This document shows positions 49,870 through 59,074 of a DNA stretch of 64,000 nt, piece by piece; position 1 is the first letter of the stretch; each line of letters starts with the position of its first letter. The notes under the pieces are model-generated. The model saw only the letters and a list, made by a program, of their open reading frames with translations. It was not told the DNA's origin and searched no databases. Source of the stretch: Ga0077527 sp964531455 (GTDB lineage: Bacteria > Pseudomonadota > Gammaproteobacteria > Burkholderiales > SG8-41); NCBI GenBank assembly GCA_964531455.1, contig CAZHFZ010000015.1, forward strand, positions 1 to 64,000, given 5' to 3'. Both the position numbers and the translations under genes were made by a program.

Positions 49870-51588
49870 ATGGCCGGCAAACGCATGACCATCATGGGCA
49901 CCCGCCATGTTGTTGCAGCGGGGCATTATCTGGCAGCACATGCCGCGTTCGAAATTCTTGAGGCTGGCGGCAATGCGATTGACGCCGGTGTCGCTGCAGG
50001 ATTGGCGATTGGCGTGCTGCAGACCGACAAGGTCAATATCGGTGGTGTCGCGCCGCAGATCATCTACACCGCGAAAGATCGCAAGGTGCACTCGATTGAC
50101 GGTCTCGGTGTTTGGCCGGCTGCGGTGACGCCGGATTATTTCCAGAAACACCATGGCAGCAAAATTCCGCAGGGCGTATTGCGCTGTGTGGTGCCGGCCG
50201 CGCCGGATGCCTGGATCACCGCACTTTCGCGTTTTGGCACCATGAGCTTTGGCGACGTGGCGCAGGCTGCAATCCGCTTCGCACGTGAAGGCTTTCCGAT
50301 GCACCCGATGATGTCGAAATTCATCAGTGAGCGCGTCGATATGTACTCCCGGTGGCCCTCGAGTAAAAAAGTATTCCTGCCCGGCGGCAAACCACCGCAG
50401 GTGGGACAGGTATTCGTGCAGGCTGACCTTGCGCGCACCCTTCAGTACATGGTTGACGAGGAACGCCGCGGCAAGCGCAAGGGACGTCAGGCCGGGCTAC
50501 AGGCTGCACGTGATGCCTTCTACAAGGGTGACATTGCGAAGACGGTGACGAAATGGGTCGCCGGGCAGGGTGGGCTGATGCGTTACGAGGATTTCGCCGG
50601 CTTCAAGGTGAATTTCGAGCCGACGGTGAAATCACGCTTCGGTGATATCGAACTGCACGCCTGCGGGCCGTGGTCGCAGGGCCCTGTCCTGCCGATGACG
50701 CTGAACATGCTCAAGGGTTTCGACCTGAAAGCGATGGGGCACAACACACCGCAGTACATTCATACCCTGGTCGAGGCGCTGAAGCTGGCCTATGCCGACC
50801 GCCACCAGTATTTTGGTGATCCGAAATTTGTCAAAGTGCCGATGGCCGGGCTGATGGCGAAGCGTTATGCCGACTGGCGGCGTTCGCTGATTCGCGGCGA
50901 CCGGGCTTTTCCCGGCATGCCTCCCGCAGGTGATCCGAAAACACTGCATGAAGTCGACAACATCTGCGTGCCTCCGCCAACACTGCATGAAGGGCCGAAG
51001 CCCGGGGATACATCTTATCTGTGCGTGATGGATCGCCATGGCAACGCCTTTTCGGCCACGCCTTCTGACGGATCAGACAAGACGCCGATTATTCCCGGCG
51101 TCGGCATTCTCTGTTCTGGCCGCGGCACCCAGTCCTGGTCCGATCCTACACATCCCTCCTCGGTGGCGCCGGGCAAACGGCCGCGGCTGACGCCGAATCC
51201 GGCAATGGCACTGAAGGGGGGCAAGGCCTACATGCCTTTTGGCACACCCGGCGGTGATGTGCAGGTGCAGGCAATGGTGCAGGTCTTTCTCAACATCAAT
51301 GTCTTCGGCATGTCTGTGCAAGACGCAGTCGAAGCGCCGCGCTTTGCCAGCTACAGTTTCCCCGGATCCTTCGAGCCACATGATTACTATCCGGCGCGGC
51401 TGAATCTCGAGCCGGCTATGGGGGAAGACACTGGCAAGGCGCTGGCGGCGATGGGGCACCAGGTCTTCTGGTGGGATGACATGACTTCGACCGCTGGCTC
51501 TGTCTGCACAATCGTCAAGGATTTCCGCAACGGTGTCCTGCATGGCGGCGCCGATCCGCGGCGCCCGGCCTATGTGCTGGGGTGGTAG
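49870..51588 (+). CDS. Gamma-glutamyltransferase family protein (cytosolic, first copy)
   Basis: A 572-residue Ntn-hydrolase of the gamma-glutamyltransferase family. Family marks are AAGHYLAAHAAFEILEAGGN near residue 15, GGNAIDAGVAAGLAIGVLQ near 34, ALKLAYADRHQYFGDPKF near 302 and the maturation site Thr381 in GDTSY. Classical GGT has Thr-Thr-His here, and the SSM oxyanion motif is replaced by PRLTP. No signal peptide is present, unlike periplasmic GGT. It may therefore be a cytosolic amidase or acylase for a gamma-glutamyl or other N-acyl compound. It is the first gene of a nine-gene operon whose last gene is a close paralogue. Confidence 0.88.
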   Translation: MAGKRMTIMGTRHVVAAGHYLAAHAAFEILEAGGNAIDAGVAAGLAIGVLQTDKVNIGGVAPQIIYTAKDRKVHSIDGLGVWPAAVTPDYFQKHHGSKIPQGVLRCVVPAAPDAWITALSRFGTMSFGDVAQAAIRFAREGFPMHPMMSKFISERVDMYSRWPSSKKVFLPGGKPPQVGQVFVQADLARTLQYMVDEERRGKRKGRQAGLQAARDAFYKGDIAKTVTKWVAGQGGLMRYEDFAGFKVNFEPTVKSRFGDIELHACGPWSQGPVLPMTLNMLKGFDLKAMGHNTPQYIHTLVEALKLAYADRHQYFGDPKFVKVPMAGLMAKRYADWRRSLIRGDRAFPGMPPAGDPKTLHEVDNICVPPPTLHEGPKPGDTSYLCVMDRHGNAFSATPSDGSDKTPIIPGVGILCSGRGTQSWSDPTHPSSVAPGKRPRLTPNPAMALKGGKAYMPFGTPGGDVQVQAMVQVFLNINVFGMSVQDAVEAPRFASYSFPGSFEPHDYYPARLNLEPAMGEDTGKALAAMGHQVFWWDDMTSTAGSVCTIVKDFRNGVLHGGADPRRPAYVLGW

Positions 51589-51631
51589 CTGAGTTGACCG
51601 CGCATTGATTTCAATCAGGGAGAAGACGCCG

Positions 51632-52618
51632 ATGATCACCATGAACCAGTTGTCGATCCGATATGCTGCCGGCACGTTTTGTGCGCTGGCCATGTTCACC
51701 GCACTGCCTGCAGCCGCGCAGTCTTTCCCCAACAAGCCAATCAAACTCTACGTCGGTTTCCCGCCGGGCGGAGGTTCCGATACGCTGGCACGTTTGGTCG
51801 GCGGCGCAATGAGTGGTCGTCTGGGCCAGCAGGTTGTGGTCGACAACAAGCCCGGCGCAAATACCATCGTCGCTACTGAATATGTCAAAAGCCAGCCCGC
51901 TGACGGTTACACGCTGTTGTTTGTCTCGGCTTCGTTCTCGATCAATCCCAGCCTGTACAAGCTCAGTTACGACATCGAAAAAGATTTCACCCCGGTCGGC
52001 TTGGTGGCAATAGTGCCGCTGCTGATGGTGACGCATCCCGGTTCGGGCATCACCAGTGTCGGTGAGTTGCTGGCGATGGCGAAAAAGCAGCCCGGAAAGA
52101 TGACTTATGCCTCCTTCGGCATCGGCAGCGCGGCGCACCTTGCCGGCGAGATGCTCAACAGCGCGACCGGCACAGACATGTTGCACGTGCCGTTCAAAGG
52201 CAGCGCCCCGGCACTGGCTGATGTGATGGGGGGGCGCATTACGATGATGATGCCGGGTATCGGTTCGGCGATCGGTCTTGCGCGCGAAGGCAAACTGCGG
52301 GCTATCGCGGTATCCACCACGAAGCGCGCCTCCGGTGCACCGGAGATTCCGACCATCGCCGAATCAGGCGTGCCCGGCTTCGATGTCGGTACGTGGGAGT
52401 CGATCCAGGCGCCGGCAGGTACGCCGCCGGAAGTGGTGACACGGCTCAACACCGCGCTGCGCGAGGTCACTGCGACCAATGATATCCGCGCCAAGATGGT
52501 GGCGCTGGGCTTCGAGTCCGAGGGCGCCCGGTCGCCGGCGGAAACTGCGCAGTTCATCCGCAACGAACGCAACAAGTTCGCCAAGCTGGTGAAGGAACGC
52601 AATATCAAGGCTGAGTAA
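51632..52618 (+). CDS. Bug/TctC family tripartite tricarboxylate transporter receptor
   Basis: Periplasmic receptor of 328 residues. The signal peptide ends near residue 30 (LPAAAQ). Core: FPNKPIKLYVGFPPGGGSD, VVDNKPGANTIVATEY, HVPFKGSAPALAD, APEIPTIAESGVPGFD. The ATG at 51632 has GGGAGAA seven bases upstream; a longer in-frame TTG start at 51605 would put that site inside the gene. It lies between a GGT-type gene and a DadA-like oxidase, so it likely captures the operon's substrate. Confidence 0.93.
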   Translation: MITMNQLSIRYAAGTFCALAMFTALPAAAQSFPNKPIKLYVGFPPGGGSDTLARLVGGAMSGRLGQQVVVDNKPGANTIVATEYVKSQPADGYTLLFVSASFSINPSLYKLSYDIEKDFTPVGLVAIVPLLMVTHPGSGITSVGELLAMAKKQPGKMTYASFGIGSAAHLAGEMLNSATGTDMLHVPFKGSAPALADVMGGRITMMMPGIGSAIGLAREGKLRAIAVSTTKRASGAPEIPTIAESGVPGFDVGTWESIQAPAGTPPEVVTRLNTALREVTATNDIRAKMVALGFESEGARSPAETAQFIRNERNKFAKLVKERNIKAE

Positions 52619-53875
52619 GTGGGGGCCGAGAACGCACCAGCTGTTACCGTCGTCGGAGCCGGCATCGTCGGCGTCTGTTCGGCGCTTTGGTTGCAGCGCG
52701 CCGGCTTCGCGGTGACACTGATCGACAGCGGGGGCGTTGGCGAGGGTGCTTCATTCGGCAATGCCGGCAATATCAGTCCTGGCGCGGTGGTGCCTTACCT
52801 GATTCCTGGAATCTGGAAGGAAGCGCCGGGCTGGTTGCTCGATCCCGAAGGGCCACTTGCAGTGCGCCCGGGTTATTTCCTCAAAGCGCTGCCCTGGCTC
52901 ATGGCGGCGGTGCGCTCGGCGGGTGAGCAAGCCGCGGTGCGTACCTCACGCGCCATGCACGCCCTGCACAGCGGTACGCTCGAAGCCTATGGTGAACTCA
53001 CACGTGGGACCGCTGCGGCGGACCTGATCGAGTTGTCCGGTCAGCTTTACGTTTCGGAAAAACCGGATTCAGCCCAGGGCTCGGCGATGACGCAGCGCAT
53101 GCGCAGCGAATTCGGTGTTGAGGCTGTGGCGCTCGACTGGATGGAAATACGGGAACTGGAACCCTGCCTTGCGCCCATTTTCAAGAGCGGCCTGCTGCTG
53201 CCGAAAAACGGTCGCACCAAAAACCCGCACCATCTGGTTACCGCGCTTGCCGATATTGCGCAACGTAACGGCGCGCGCGTATTGCGGGGCAAGGTTGAGG
53301 GTTTTCAGTTTGAGGGGGCTGCGGTCAAGGCGGTGATCGTTGACGGTAAGGCGCAGGCTGCACAGCGAGTCGTGATCGCCGCCGGTGCTGCTTCGCGCGA
53401 TCTGGCAGCCCAGTTGGGCAGCCGCCTTCCGCTGGAAGCCGAGCGCGGCTATCACATCACCATTGCCGACCCCGGTGTGATGCCGCGGATGCCGGTGACC
53501 AACACCGACGCCAAATTCGCCTGTGCGCCGATGAACGTCGGGCTGCGGCTGGCCGGCACTGCCGAGTTTGGCGGACTCAATGCCGAGCCGAACTGGCAGC
53601 GTACCGAAGTGCTGAAACGTCAGGCGCAGCGCATGTTTCCGGGTGTGCGTCTCGATTCGGTTTCAACCTGGAGCGGAAACCGTCCCAGTCTGCCTGACGG
53701 CTTGCCCGTGCTTGGACGCTCGCCGTTGTTCGACAATGCCTGGTTTGCGTTCGGCAATTCGCACTTCGGCATGTCGGCGGGGCCAGTGATGGGGAAACTT
53801 GCAGCGGAACTGGTGGCCGGGCAACCCAGCAGTGTCGACATCACACCCTTCCGTCCCACGCGGTTTCAGGAGTAA
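52619..53875 (+). CDS. DadA-like FAD-dependent D-amino-acid dehydrogenase/oxidase
   Basis: A 418-residue flavoprotein of the DAO/DadA family. FAD motif VTVVGAGIVGVCSALWLQRAG is at about residues 9-29, with IDSGGVGEGASFGNAGNIS near 36 and the C-terminal WSGNRPSLPDGLPVLGRS near 345. It should oxidise the alpha carbon of an amino or imino acid. The GTG start directly follows the receptor stop codon, which indicates translational coupling. It is the first of two separate amine-oxidising systems in the operon; the other is the three-subunit enzyme at 56250-59057. Confidence 0.9.
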   Translation: MGAENAPAVTVVGAGIVGVCSALWLQRAGFAVTLIDSGGVGEGASFGNAGNISPGAVVPYLIPGIWKEAPGWLLDPEGPLAVRPGYFLKALPWLMAAVRSAGEQAAVRTSRAMHALHSGTLEAYGELTRGTAAADLIELSGQLYVSEKPDSAQGSAMTQRMRSEFGVEAVALDWMEIRELEPCLAPIFKSGLLLPKNGRTKNPHHLVTALADIAQRNGARVLRGKVEGFQFEGAAVKAVIVDGKAQAAQRVVIAAGAASRDLAAQLGSRLPLEAERGYHITIADPGVMPRMPVTNTDAKFACAPMNVGLRLAGTAEFGGLNAEPNWQRTEVLKRQAQRMFPGVRLDSVSTWSGNRPSLPDGLPVLGRSPLFDNAWFAFGNSHFGMSAGPVMGKLAAELVAGQPSSVDITPFRPTRFQE

Positions 53876-53878
53876 AAC

Positions 53879-55273
53879 GTGCTCGCGCAACAACTCGCCG
53901 AACGCATTGTCGCTTTGCGCGACGCAGAACATCCGGCTGCCGCTCTTGAAGCTTCGCGCGTCGCCATCGAGGACACGCTGGGATGCATGCTCGCTGGCGC
54001 CGCCGAAGCCACGACAACCATCGTTGCCGCTACGGTCGCGGGAAGCGAAGGCCCGTGTACGCTGCTCGGCACGGGGCGCCGCGTTGCACCGCTCGATGCC
54101 GCGTTGGTCAACGGTACTGCGGCGCATGCTCTCGATTACGACAACGGCAGCAACAGCATGGGCGGCCATGCTTCGGCGACCATCGTGCCGGCGCTGCTCG
54201 CGGCGGCTGAAGCCTTTGGCGGCAGCGGGCGCGATTTGCTGGTTGCGCATACCGTCGGTTTCGAAGTCGGTACACGCATCGGGCTGGGCGTGAATTTCCA
54301 TCATTACGAGAAGGGCTGGCATCCGACATCAACGCTGGGTACCTTCGCGGTGATCGGGGCCTGCGCATCGCTATTGCGGCTGGATGTGCAACAAACCGCA
54401 ACAGCATTGGCTATTGGCGCTTCGCTGGCCTCAGGGATCAAAGCCAATTTCGGCACCATGACCAAACCCATGCATGTCGGACACTGCGCGCGCAACGGCC
54501 TGTTCGCGGTGCTGCTCGCGCGCGGCGGCTTTACTGCCAGTGCTGAGGCCTTTGAACACAAACAGGGTTTTTTTGAGGTCTACAACGGCGCCGGAAATTA
54601 CGACGCGACGCGCATCCTCGAAAACTGGGCCGCCCCTTTGCAGATCCTGCAGCCGGGTGCCGGTTACAAGCAGTATCCCTGCTGTGCCGCGACACATTCG
54701 GCGCTGGATGCCACACTCGCCATCGTGCGCAGCGAAGGTGGGCACATCGATCCGCAGCGAGTGGTGAAAATGGAAACATGGACTCCGGCGCGCCGCCTTG
54801 TACATACCAACCGTCCCGATCCGCAGGGTAATCTCGACGCCAAATTCAGCGTGCAGTACTGTGTCAGTCGAGCGGTAATTGACGGTCGCATCGGCATTGA
54901 ACATTTCGAGGGCGAGGCCTGGTGTGATCCGGAGGTTCGAAAACTGATGGCGCGAGTGGAATCGTCAGTGCACCGTCCGGGGCAATTTTCTGCAGACAAT
55001 CACTTTGGCGCCGAAGTGCGGATTACGCTGGACGATGGCCGCGTATTGAGTGACCGCGTAGACATCCAGCTTGGCCGCACGGCTGACAATCCGATTCCAT
55101 CGGCGCAACTGCGCAGTAAATTTCTCGATTGCGCCGGTCGTGCGCTGCCGCCTGCGCTGACCACGAAACTCGCTCTGCAGCTCGATGCATTGCTGGAACT
55201 GCAGGCCACTTCCCGGCTGATGGCCTTAACTGTGCCGGATCACAGTATTCAATCAAAACAAGGGGTTAACTGA
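53879..55273 (+). CDS. MmgE/PrpD family protein
   Basis: A 464-residue MmgE/PrpD-family protein, paralogue of the gene at 44441. Visible family segments: NGTAAHALDYDNGSNSMGGH near residue 80, GLGVNFHHYEKGWHPTSTLG near 137 and FGTMTKPMHVGHCARNG near 192. AGGAG lies seven bases before the GTG start. Its last base is the first of the next ATG. In an operon with amine oxidases it could dehydrate or decarboxylate the branched carboxylate left after amine removal; that is inference. Confidence 0.91.
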   Translation: MLAQQLAERIVALRDAEHPAAALEASRVAIEDTLGCMLAGAAEATTTIVAATVAGSEGPCTLLGTGRRVAPLDAALVNGTAAHALDYDNGSNSMGGHASATIVPALLAAAEAFGGSGRDLLVAHTVGFEVGTRIGLGVNFHHYEKGWHPTSTLGTFAVIGACASLLRLDVQQTATALAIGASLASGIKANFGTMTKPMHVGHCARNGLFAVLLARGGFTASAEAFEHKQGFFEVYNGAGNYDATRILENWAAPLQILQPGAGYKQYPCCAATHSALDATLAIVRSEGGHIDPQRVVKMETWTPARRLVHTNRPDPQGNLDAKFSVQYCVSRAVIDGRIGIEHFEGEAWCDPEVRKLMARVESSVHRPGQFSADNHFGAEVRITLDDGRVLSDRVDIQLGRTADNPIPSAQLRSKFLDCAGRALPPALTTKLALQLDALLELQATSRLMALTVPDHSIQSKQGVN

Positions 55274-56250
55274 TGACAAACGTCATTCTGCGCTGTTGCC
55301 TATTTGCACTGCCGCTTTCCGCGATGGCAGCACAGACTCCCAAAGCCGGTGACGCGGGCTATCCTGGACGACCGATAAGGATGATTGTTGCCCAGGCCGC
55401 AGGCGGCCCCACCGATGTTGCGGCCCGTGTCTATGCGACCCGGCTCTCGGAAATCATGGGCCAACAGGCTGTGGTTGATAACCGCCACGGCGCCGGTGGC
55501 AGCGTCGCCGGCGAGATTACCTCCCGCGCGCCCGCTGATGGCTACACGCTGATGGTTGCCGCCAACGGCACGCTGGCCATTGCGCCGCATTTGATCAAGC
55601 TTTCGTACAATGCGCGCACTGACTTCGTGCCGGTGGCTCTGATCGGCAACAGCCCGCTGGGCGTGATGGTGGCGCCAAACCTGCCTGCAAATTCGGTGAA
55701 AGAACTGCTGGCGCTCGCCAAGGCGCGACCCGGCAAGCTCAATTTCGGATCCTCGGGCGCCGGTGCAACATCCCATCTTGCCGGTGAGCAATTGAAAATG
55801 TTGACCGGCGCGCAGATCGTGCATGTGCCGTACAAGGGGGCGAGTCCGGCACTGATCGGCCTGGCCAGCGGCGAGATTGATATCCTGATCTCCGGTCTGT
55901 CCAGCGCACTTCCTTTCGTCAAGCAGAAGCAGGTCAAGTTGCTTGCAGTGAGCAGCGCCAAGCGTGTGCCGCTGCTGCCGGATCTGCCATCGATGGCGGA
56001 AAGCGTGCCGGGTTATGACGTCAGTTCCTGGTATGCGGTGCTGACTCCTGCAGGCACGCCGCGGCCGGTCATCGAGAAGCTGCATGAATTGTCCAACCGT
56101 GCGCTGACAACGCCCGACGTGCAGGCCAGGCTGATCTCTCTGGGCATGGACCCCGAGACGCCGACGCTGAAACAGCTTTCAGACAAGCTTGTTAACGAAT
56201 TCGACCGTTGGGGCAGGGTGGTTAAAGCCGCTGGAATGAAGTCGAACTGA
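55273..56250 (+). CDS. Bug/TctC family tripartite tricarboxylate transporter receptor
   Basis: Second receptor of the operon, 325 residues. The signal peptide ends near residue 20 (LSAMAAQ). Core: YPGRPIRMIVAQAAGGPTD, VVDNRHGAGGSVAGE, HVPYKGASPALIG, LPDLPSMAESVPGYD. The start overlaps the PrpD stop and the stop overlaps the next start, so it is tightly coupled. Two different receptors in one operon suggest two ligands or a ligand and a breakdown product. Confidence 0.93.
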   Translation: MTNVILRCCLFALPLSAMAAQTPKAGDAGYPGRPIRMIVAQAAGGPTDVAARVYATRLSEIMGQQAVVDNRHGAGGSVAGEITSRAPADGYTLMVAANGTLAIAPHLIKLSYNARTDFVPVALIGNSPLGVMVAPNLPANSVKELLALAKARPGKLNFGSSGAGATSHLAGEQLKMLTGAQIVHVPYKGASPALIGLASGEIDILISGLSSALPFVKQKQVKLLAVSSAKRVPLLPDLPSMAESVPGYDVSSWYAVLTPAGTPRPVIEKLHELSNRALTTPDVQARLISLGMDPETPTLKQLSDKLVNEFDRWGRVVKAAGMKSN

Positions 56251-57371
56251 TGGGTGCAACTGATGCAGATGTCTTGGTGCTCGGCGGTGGACTGGTAGGC
56301 ACCGCCGTTGCCTACGGGCTGGCGCGACTGGGCCAGCGCACCCTGATACTCGATGAAGGGGACATCGCGCATCGTGCCTCACGTGGCAATTTCGGTCTGG
56401 TCTGGGTTCAGAGCAAGGGGTTCGGCGTGCCCGAGTATCAGCGCTGGACCCGGCGCTCGGCGGATGAGTGGGCGGATTTTTCCCGTGAGCTGCTCAGTGA
56501 GACCGGGGTGGCCAGCGGCCATGAACGGCCCGGCGGAGTAACCATCTGCCTCGACGAAGATGAGCTGGAGCGGCGCAGTAAGCGCATGGAGCAGTTGCAT
56601 CTTGAGGCCGGAGAAACACAGTTCGAATATGAAATGCTCAATCCGGCGGCGCTGAAAAAGCTGATTCCGGCGATCGGTCCCGAGGTGGCAGGTGCTTCGT
56701 ACACGCCGTACGATGGCCATGCCAACCCGCTGTACACCCTGCGCGGCCTGCATGCGGCTTTTATCAAGCACGGTGGGCGCTATATCCCTAACTCGAGGGT
56801 CGAGGCCATTGCTGCGGCGCCCGGTGATTTCAAGGTGCGTGCAGGCGGCAAAGTGTATGGCGCACCGAAAGTGGTGCTTGCCGCAGGCCTCGGCAATCAG
56901 GCGCTGGGCGCCATGGTCGGGCTCAATGTGCCAGTACGCCCGGTGCGCGGCCAGATCATTGTCACCGAACGCATGCAGCCGGTGCTCAATATGCCGACGT
57001 TGATGATCCGCCAGACCGTCGAAGGCACGATCATGATCGGGGAATCGCGCGAGGAGAGTGGCTTCGATGACACTACCTCGCCGGAAGTTGTTCACACACT
57101 GGCTCAGCGCGCGGTAAAAACCTTTCCCTTTTTGCGCCACGCGCGCATCGTGCGCAGTTGGGGTGCGCTGCGCGTGATGTCGCCTGACGGACTGCCGGTG
57201 TACGAGCAGTCGGCACAGTTTCCCGGTGCATTCGTTTGCACTTGCCATAGCGGCGTCACGCTCGCAGCAGCGCATGCGCGGCACTACGCACGTTTCGTGG
57301 TTGAAGGCGCGCTGCCGCTGGAACTTACACGATTTTCAACCAGGCGATTCGATGTTCAAGCTGCTGCCTGA
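56250..57371 (+). CDS. FAD-dependent oxidoreductase, HcnC/opine-oxidase beta-like subunit
   Basis: A 373-residue DAO-fold flavoprotein. The FAD motif is VLVLGGGLVGTAVAYGLARLG at residues 9-29, followed by SRGNFGLVWVQSKG near 46. The C-terminus RSWGALRVMSPDGLPVYEQ is typical of HcnC, OoxB and hydroxyproline dehydrogenase subunits. Together with the two following genes it should form a membrane-associated heterotrimer that oxidises a secondary amine or D-amino acid and feeds electrons to the respiratory chain. It overlaps the next gene by 20 bases. Confidence 0.88.
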   Translation: MGATDADVLVLGGGLVGTAVAYGLARLGQRTLILDEGDIAHRASRGNFGLVWVQSKGFGVPEYQRWTRRSADEWADFSRELLSETGVASGHERPGGVTICLDEDELERRSKRMEQLHLEAGETQFEYEMLNPAALKKLIPAIGPEVAGASYTPYDGHANPLYTLRGLHAAFIKHGGRYIPNSRVEAIAAAPGDFKVRAGGKVYGAPKVVLAAGLGNQALGAMVGLNVPVRPVRGQIIVTERMQPVLNMPTLMIRQTVEGTIMIGESREESGFDDTTSPEVVHTLAQRAVKTFPFLRHARIVRSWGALRVMSPDGLPVYEQSAQFPGAFVCTCHSGVTLAAAHARHYARFVVEGALPLELTRFSTRRFDVQAAA

Positions 57372-57648
57372 CAGCGCGGGGCCGATCGTTACGGTTGTGA
57401 TCAACGGCCGTAAAGTGGCAGTGCCGCAGGGCTGCACTGCGGCTGCGGCGATGCTGCTGGATGGCACCGGCATTTCGCGAACCACGCCTATCAGCGGCGA
57501 AGCCCGCGCACCGTATTGCATGATGGGGGTGTGTTACGAGTGCCTGATGGAAATCGACGGTGAACCCAACCAGCAGGGCTGCCTGGTGATCGTGCGCGAA
57601 GGCATGTGCATCAATCCCCAGCTCGGCAAACCGGAGGCGCGCCTGTAA
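57352..57648 (+). CDS. (2Fe-2S)-binding subunit, HcnA/SoxX-like
   Basis: A 98-residue plant-type ferredoxin domain with Cys56, Cys61, Cys64 and Cys77 (C-x4-C-x2-C-x12-C), the small gamma subunit of HcnABC/opine-oxidase-type dehydrogenases. It carries electrons between flavin sites. It starts within the end of the preceding gene and ends one base into the next, as expected for fixed stoichiometry. Confidence 0.92.
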   Translation: MFKLLPDSAGPIVTVVINGRKVAVPQGCTAAAAMLLDGTGISRTTPISGEARAPYCMMGVCYECLMEIDGEPNQQGCLVIVREGMCINPQLGKPEARL

Positions 57649-59057
57649 TGCAAACCGATCTCGCCATCGTTGGGGCCGGACCGGCGGGGCTCTCTGCGGC
57701 CATTCAGGCAGTGGCTAGCGGGCTCAAAGTCGTATTGCTCGATGAGCAGCCGGTGCCCGGCGGGCAGATTTACCGCAACATCGAGGCGCTCGCTGCAACC
57801 CGGCCCGCGCATCTGCGTTTGCTGGGTCCGGATTATGCCGCAGGCCTGACGTTGCTGCGCCGTTTCCGCGACTGCGGGGCTGACTATCTACCGCTGGCAC
57901 AGGTGTGGCAGGTTGGCGAGGACGGGCGGGTCTATTACCGTCGTGAAGGTGCGGTGGGCATTGTCCATGCGCAGAAGGTGCTGATCGCCACCGGTGCGAT
58001 GGAGCGTCCGCTGCCGGTGCCGGGCTGGACATTGCCCGGTGTGATGAGTTGCGGCGCAGGGCAGACCCTGCTCAAGGCGAGTGGACTCGCGCCCGAAGGT
58101 CGCTTTGTATTGGCCGGCTGCGGGCCTTTGTTGCTGCTGCTTGCAGCCCAACTGATTCGCGCCGGGCGACCGCCGGCGGCGCTGCTGGAGACTTCGTACG
58201 ATCTTTGGGGCGCCTTGCCGCATCTGCCGGGTATGCTGGGCTTGCCTGCCTATCTGCTGAAGGGCTTGACGCTGCTGCGCGAAATCCGTGCTGCTTGCGT
58301 GCCTTTTCATCGTGGCGTGACGAGCTTGAAAATAAAAGGGCCGGACCGCGCCCGCGAAATTGAATTCGAATCCGGTGGCCGCAGTTTCAAGGAAGCGGTG
58401 GATCTTGTTTTCCTGCATCAGGGCGTGGTGCCCAACGGCAATCTGGCCTTGTCCACCGACATCCGGCATCAGTGGAATGATTTGCAGAAATGTTTTTGCC
58501 CGGAGCTTGATGCCTGGGGCCGCAGTTCCAGCAATACCGTACGCGTGGCCGGTGATGCCGGTGGCATTGTCGGCGCGGTGGGTGCTGCGGCGATGGGTGA
58601 GGTGGCAGGGCTTGCCGCCGCGGCAGACCTTGGCCGAATCCAGTCCGCGGAACTCGAACACCGCAGTGCCGCAGCGCGACGCGTGCTCGCGCGGCATCGT
58701 GCGGCTCGACCCTTTCTCGACCGCCTGTACCGTCCGCAGCAACAGTGGCTGGCGCCGACTGATCCTGATACCGTCATCTGCCGCTGTGAAGAAATCCGCG
58801 CCGGTGATGTACGCAGCCTGGTCGCGGCCCAGAACTGCCCTGGCCCGAATCAGTTGAAGTCGTTCATGCGCTGTGGCATGGGTCCCTGCCAGGGACGCTT
58901 GTGCGGACTGACCGCTGTCGAGCTGATTGCGGAAACCCGCGGGCAGACGCCGGCGGAGATCGGCTATTACCGGATCCGCGCACCGATAAAACCGATTACT
59001 CTGGGTGATATGGCGGCACTCGATGTGCCGAGCCGCCATGACGCGATTAATACCTGA
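57648..59057 (+). CDS. FAD/NAD(P)-binding and BFD-type iron-sulfur subunit, HcnB/opine-oxidase alpha-like
   Basis: A 469-residue flavoprotein, the large alpha-type subunit. The first dinucleotide fold is DLAIVGAGPAGLSAAIQA (residues 4-21), then PVPGGQIYRNIEA and the second fold FVLAGCGPLLLLLAAQL near 158. The C-terminal BFD-like domain holds Cys378, Cys380, Cys409 and Cys414 (CRC...CGMGPC) for a second [2Fe-2S] cluster. This architecture matches HcnB, OoxA and D-hydroxyproline dehydrogenase alpha. It starts at the ATG overlapping the previous stop by one base. Confidence 0.91.
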   Translation: MQTDLAIVGAGPAGLSAAIQAVASGLKVVLLDEQPVPGGQIYRNIEALAATRPAHLRLLGPDYAAGLTLLRRFRDCGADYLPLAQVWQVGEDGRVYYRREGAVGIVHAQKVLIATGAMERPLPVPGWTLPGVMSCGAGQTLLKASGLAPEGRFVLAGCGPLLLLLAAQLIRAGRPPAALLETSYDLWGALPHLPGMLGLPAYLLKGLTLLREIRAACVPFHRGVTSLKIKGPDRAREIEFESGGRSFKEAVDLVFLHQGVVPNGNLALSTDIRHQWNDLQKCFCPELDAWGRSSSNTVRVAGDAGGIVGAVGAAAMGEVAGLAAAADLGRIQSAELEHRSAAARRVLARHRAARPFLDRLYRPQQQWLAPTDPDTVICRCEEIRAGDVRSLVAAQNCPGPNQLKSFMRCGMGPCQGRLCGLTAVELIAETRGQTPAEIGYYRIRAPIKPITLGDMAALDVPSRHDAINT

Positions 59058-59074
59058 AAGCGGAGTTCAACAGC

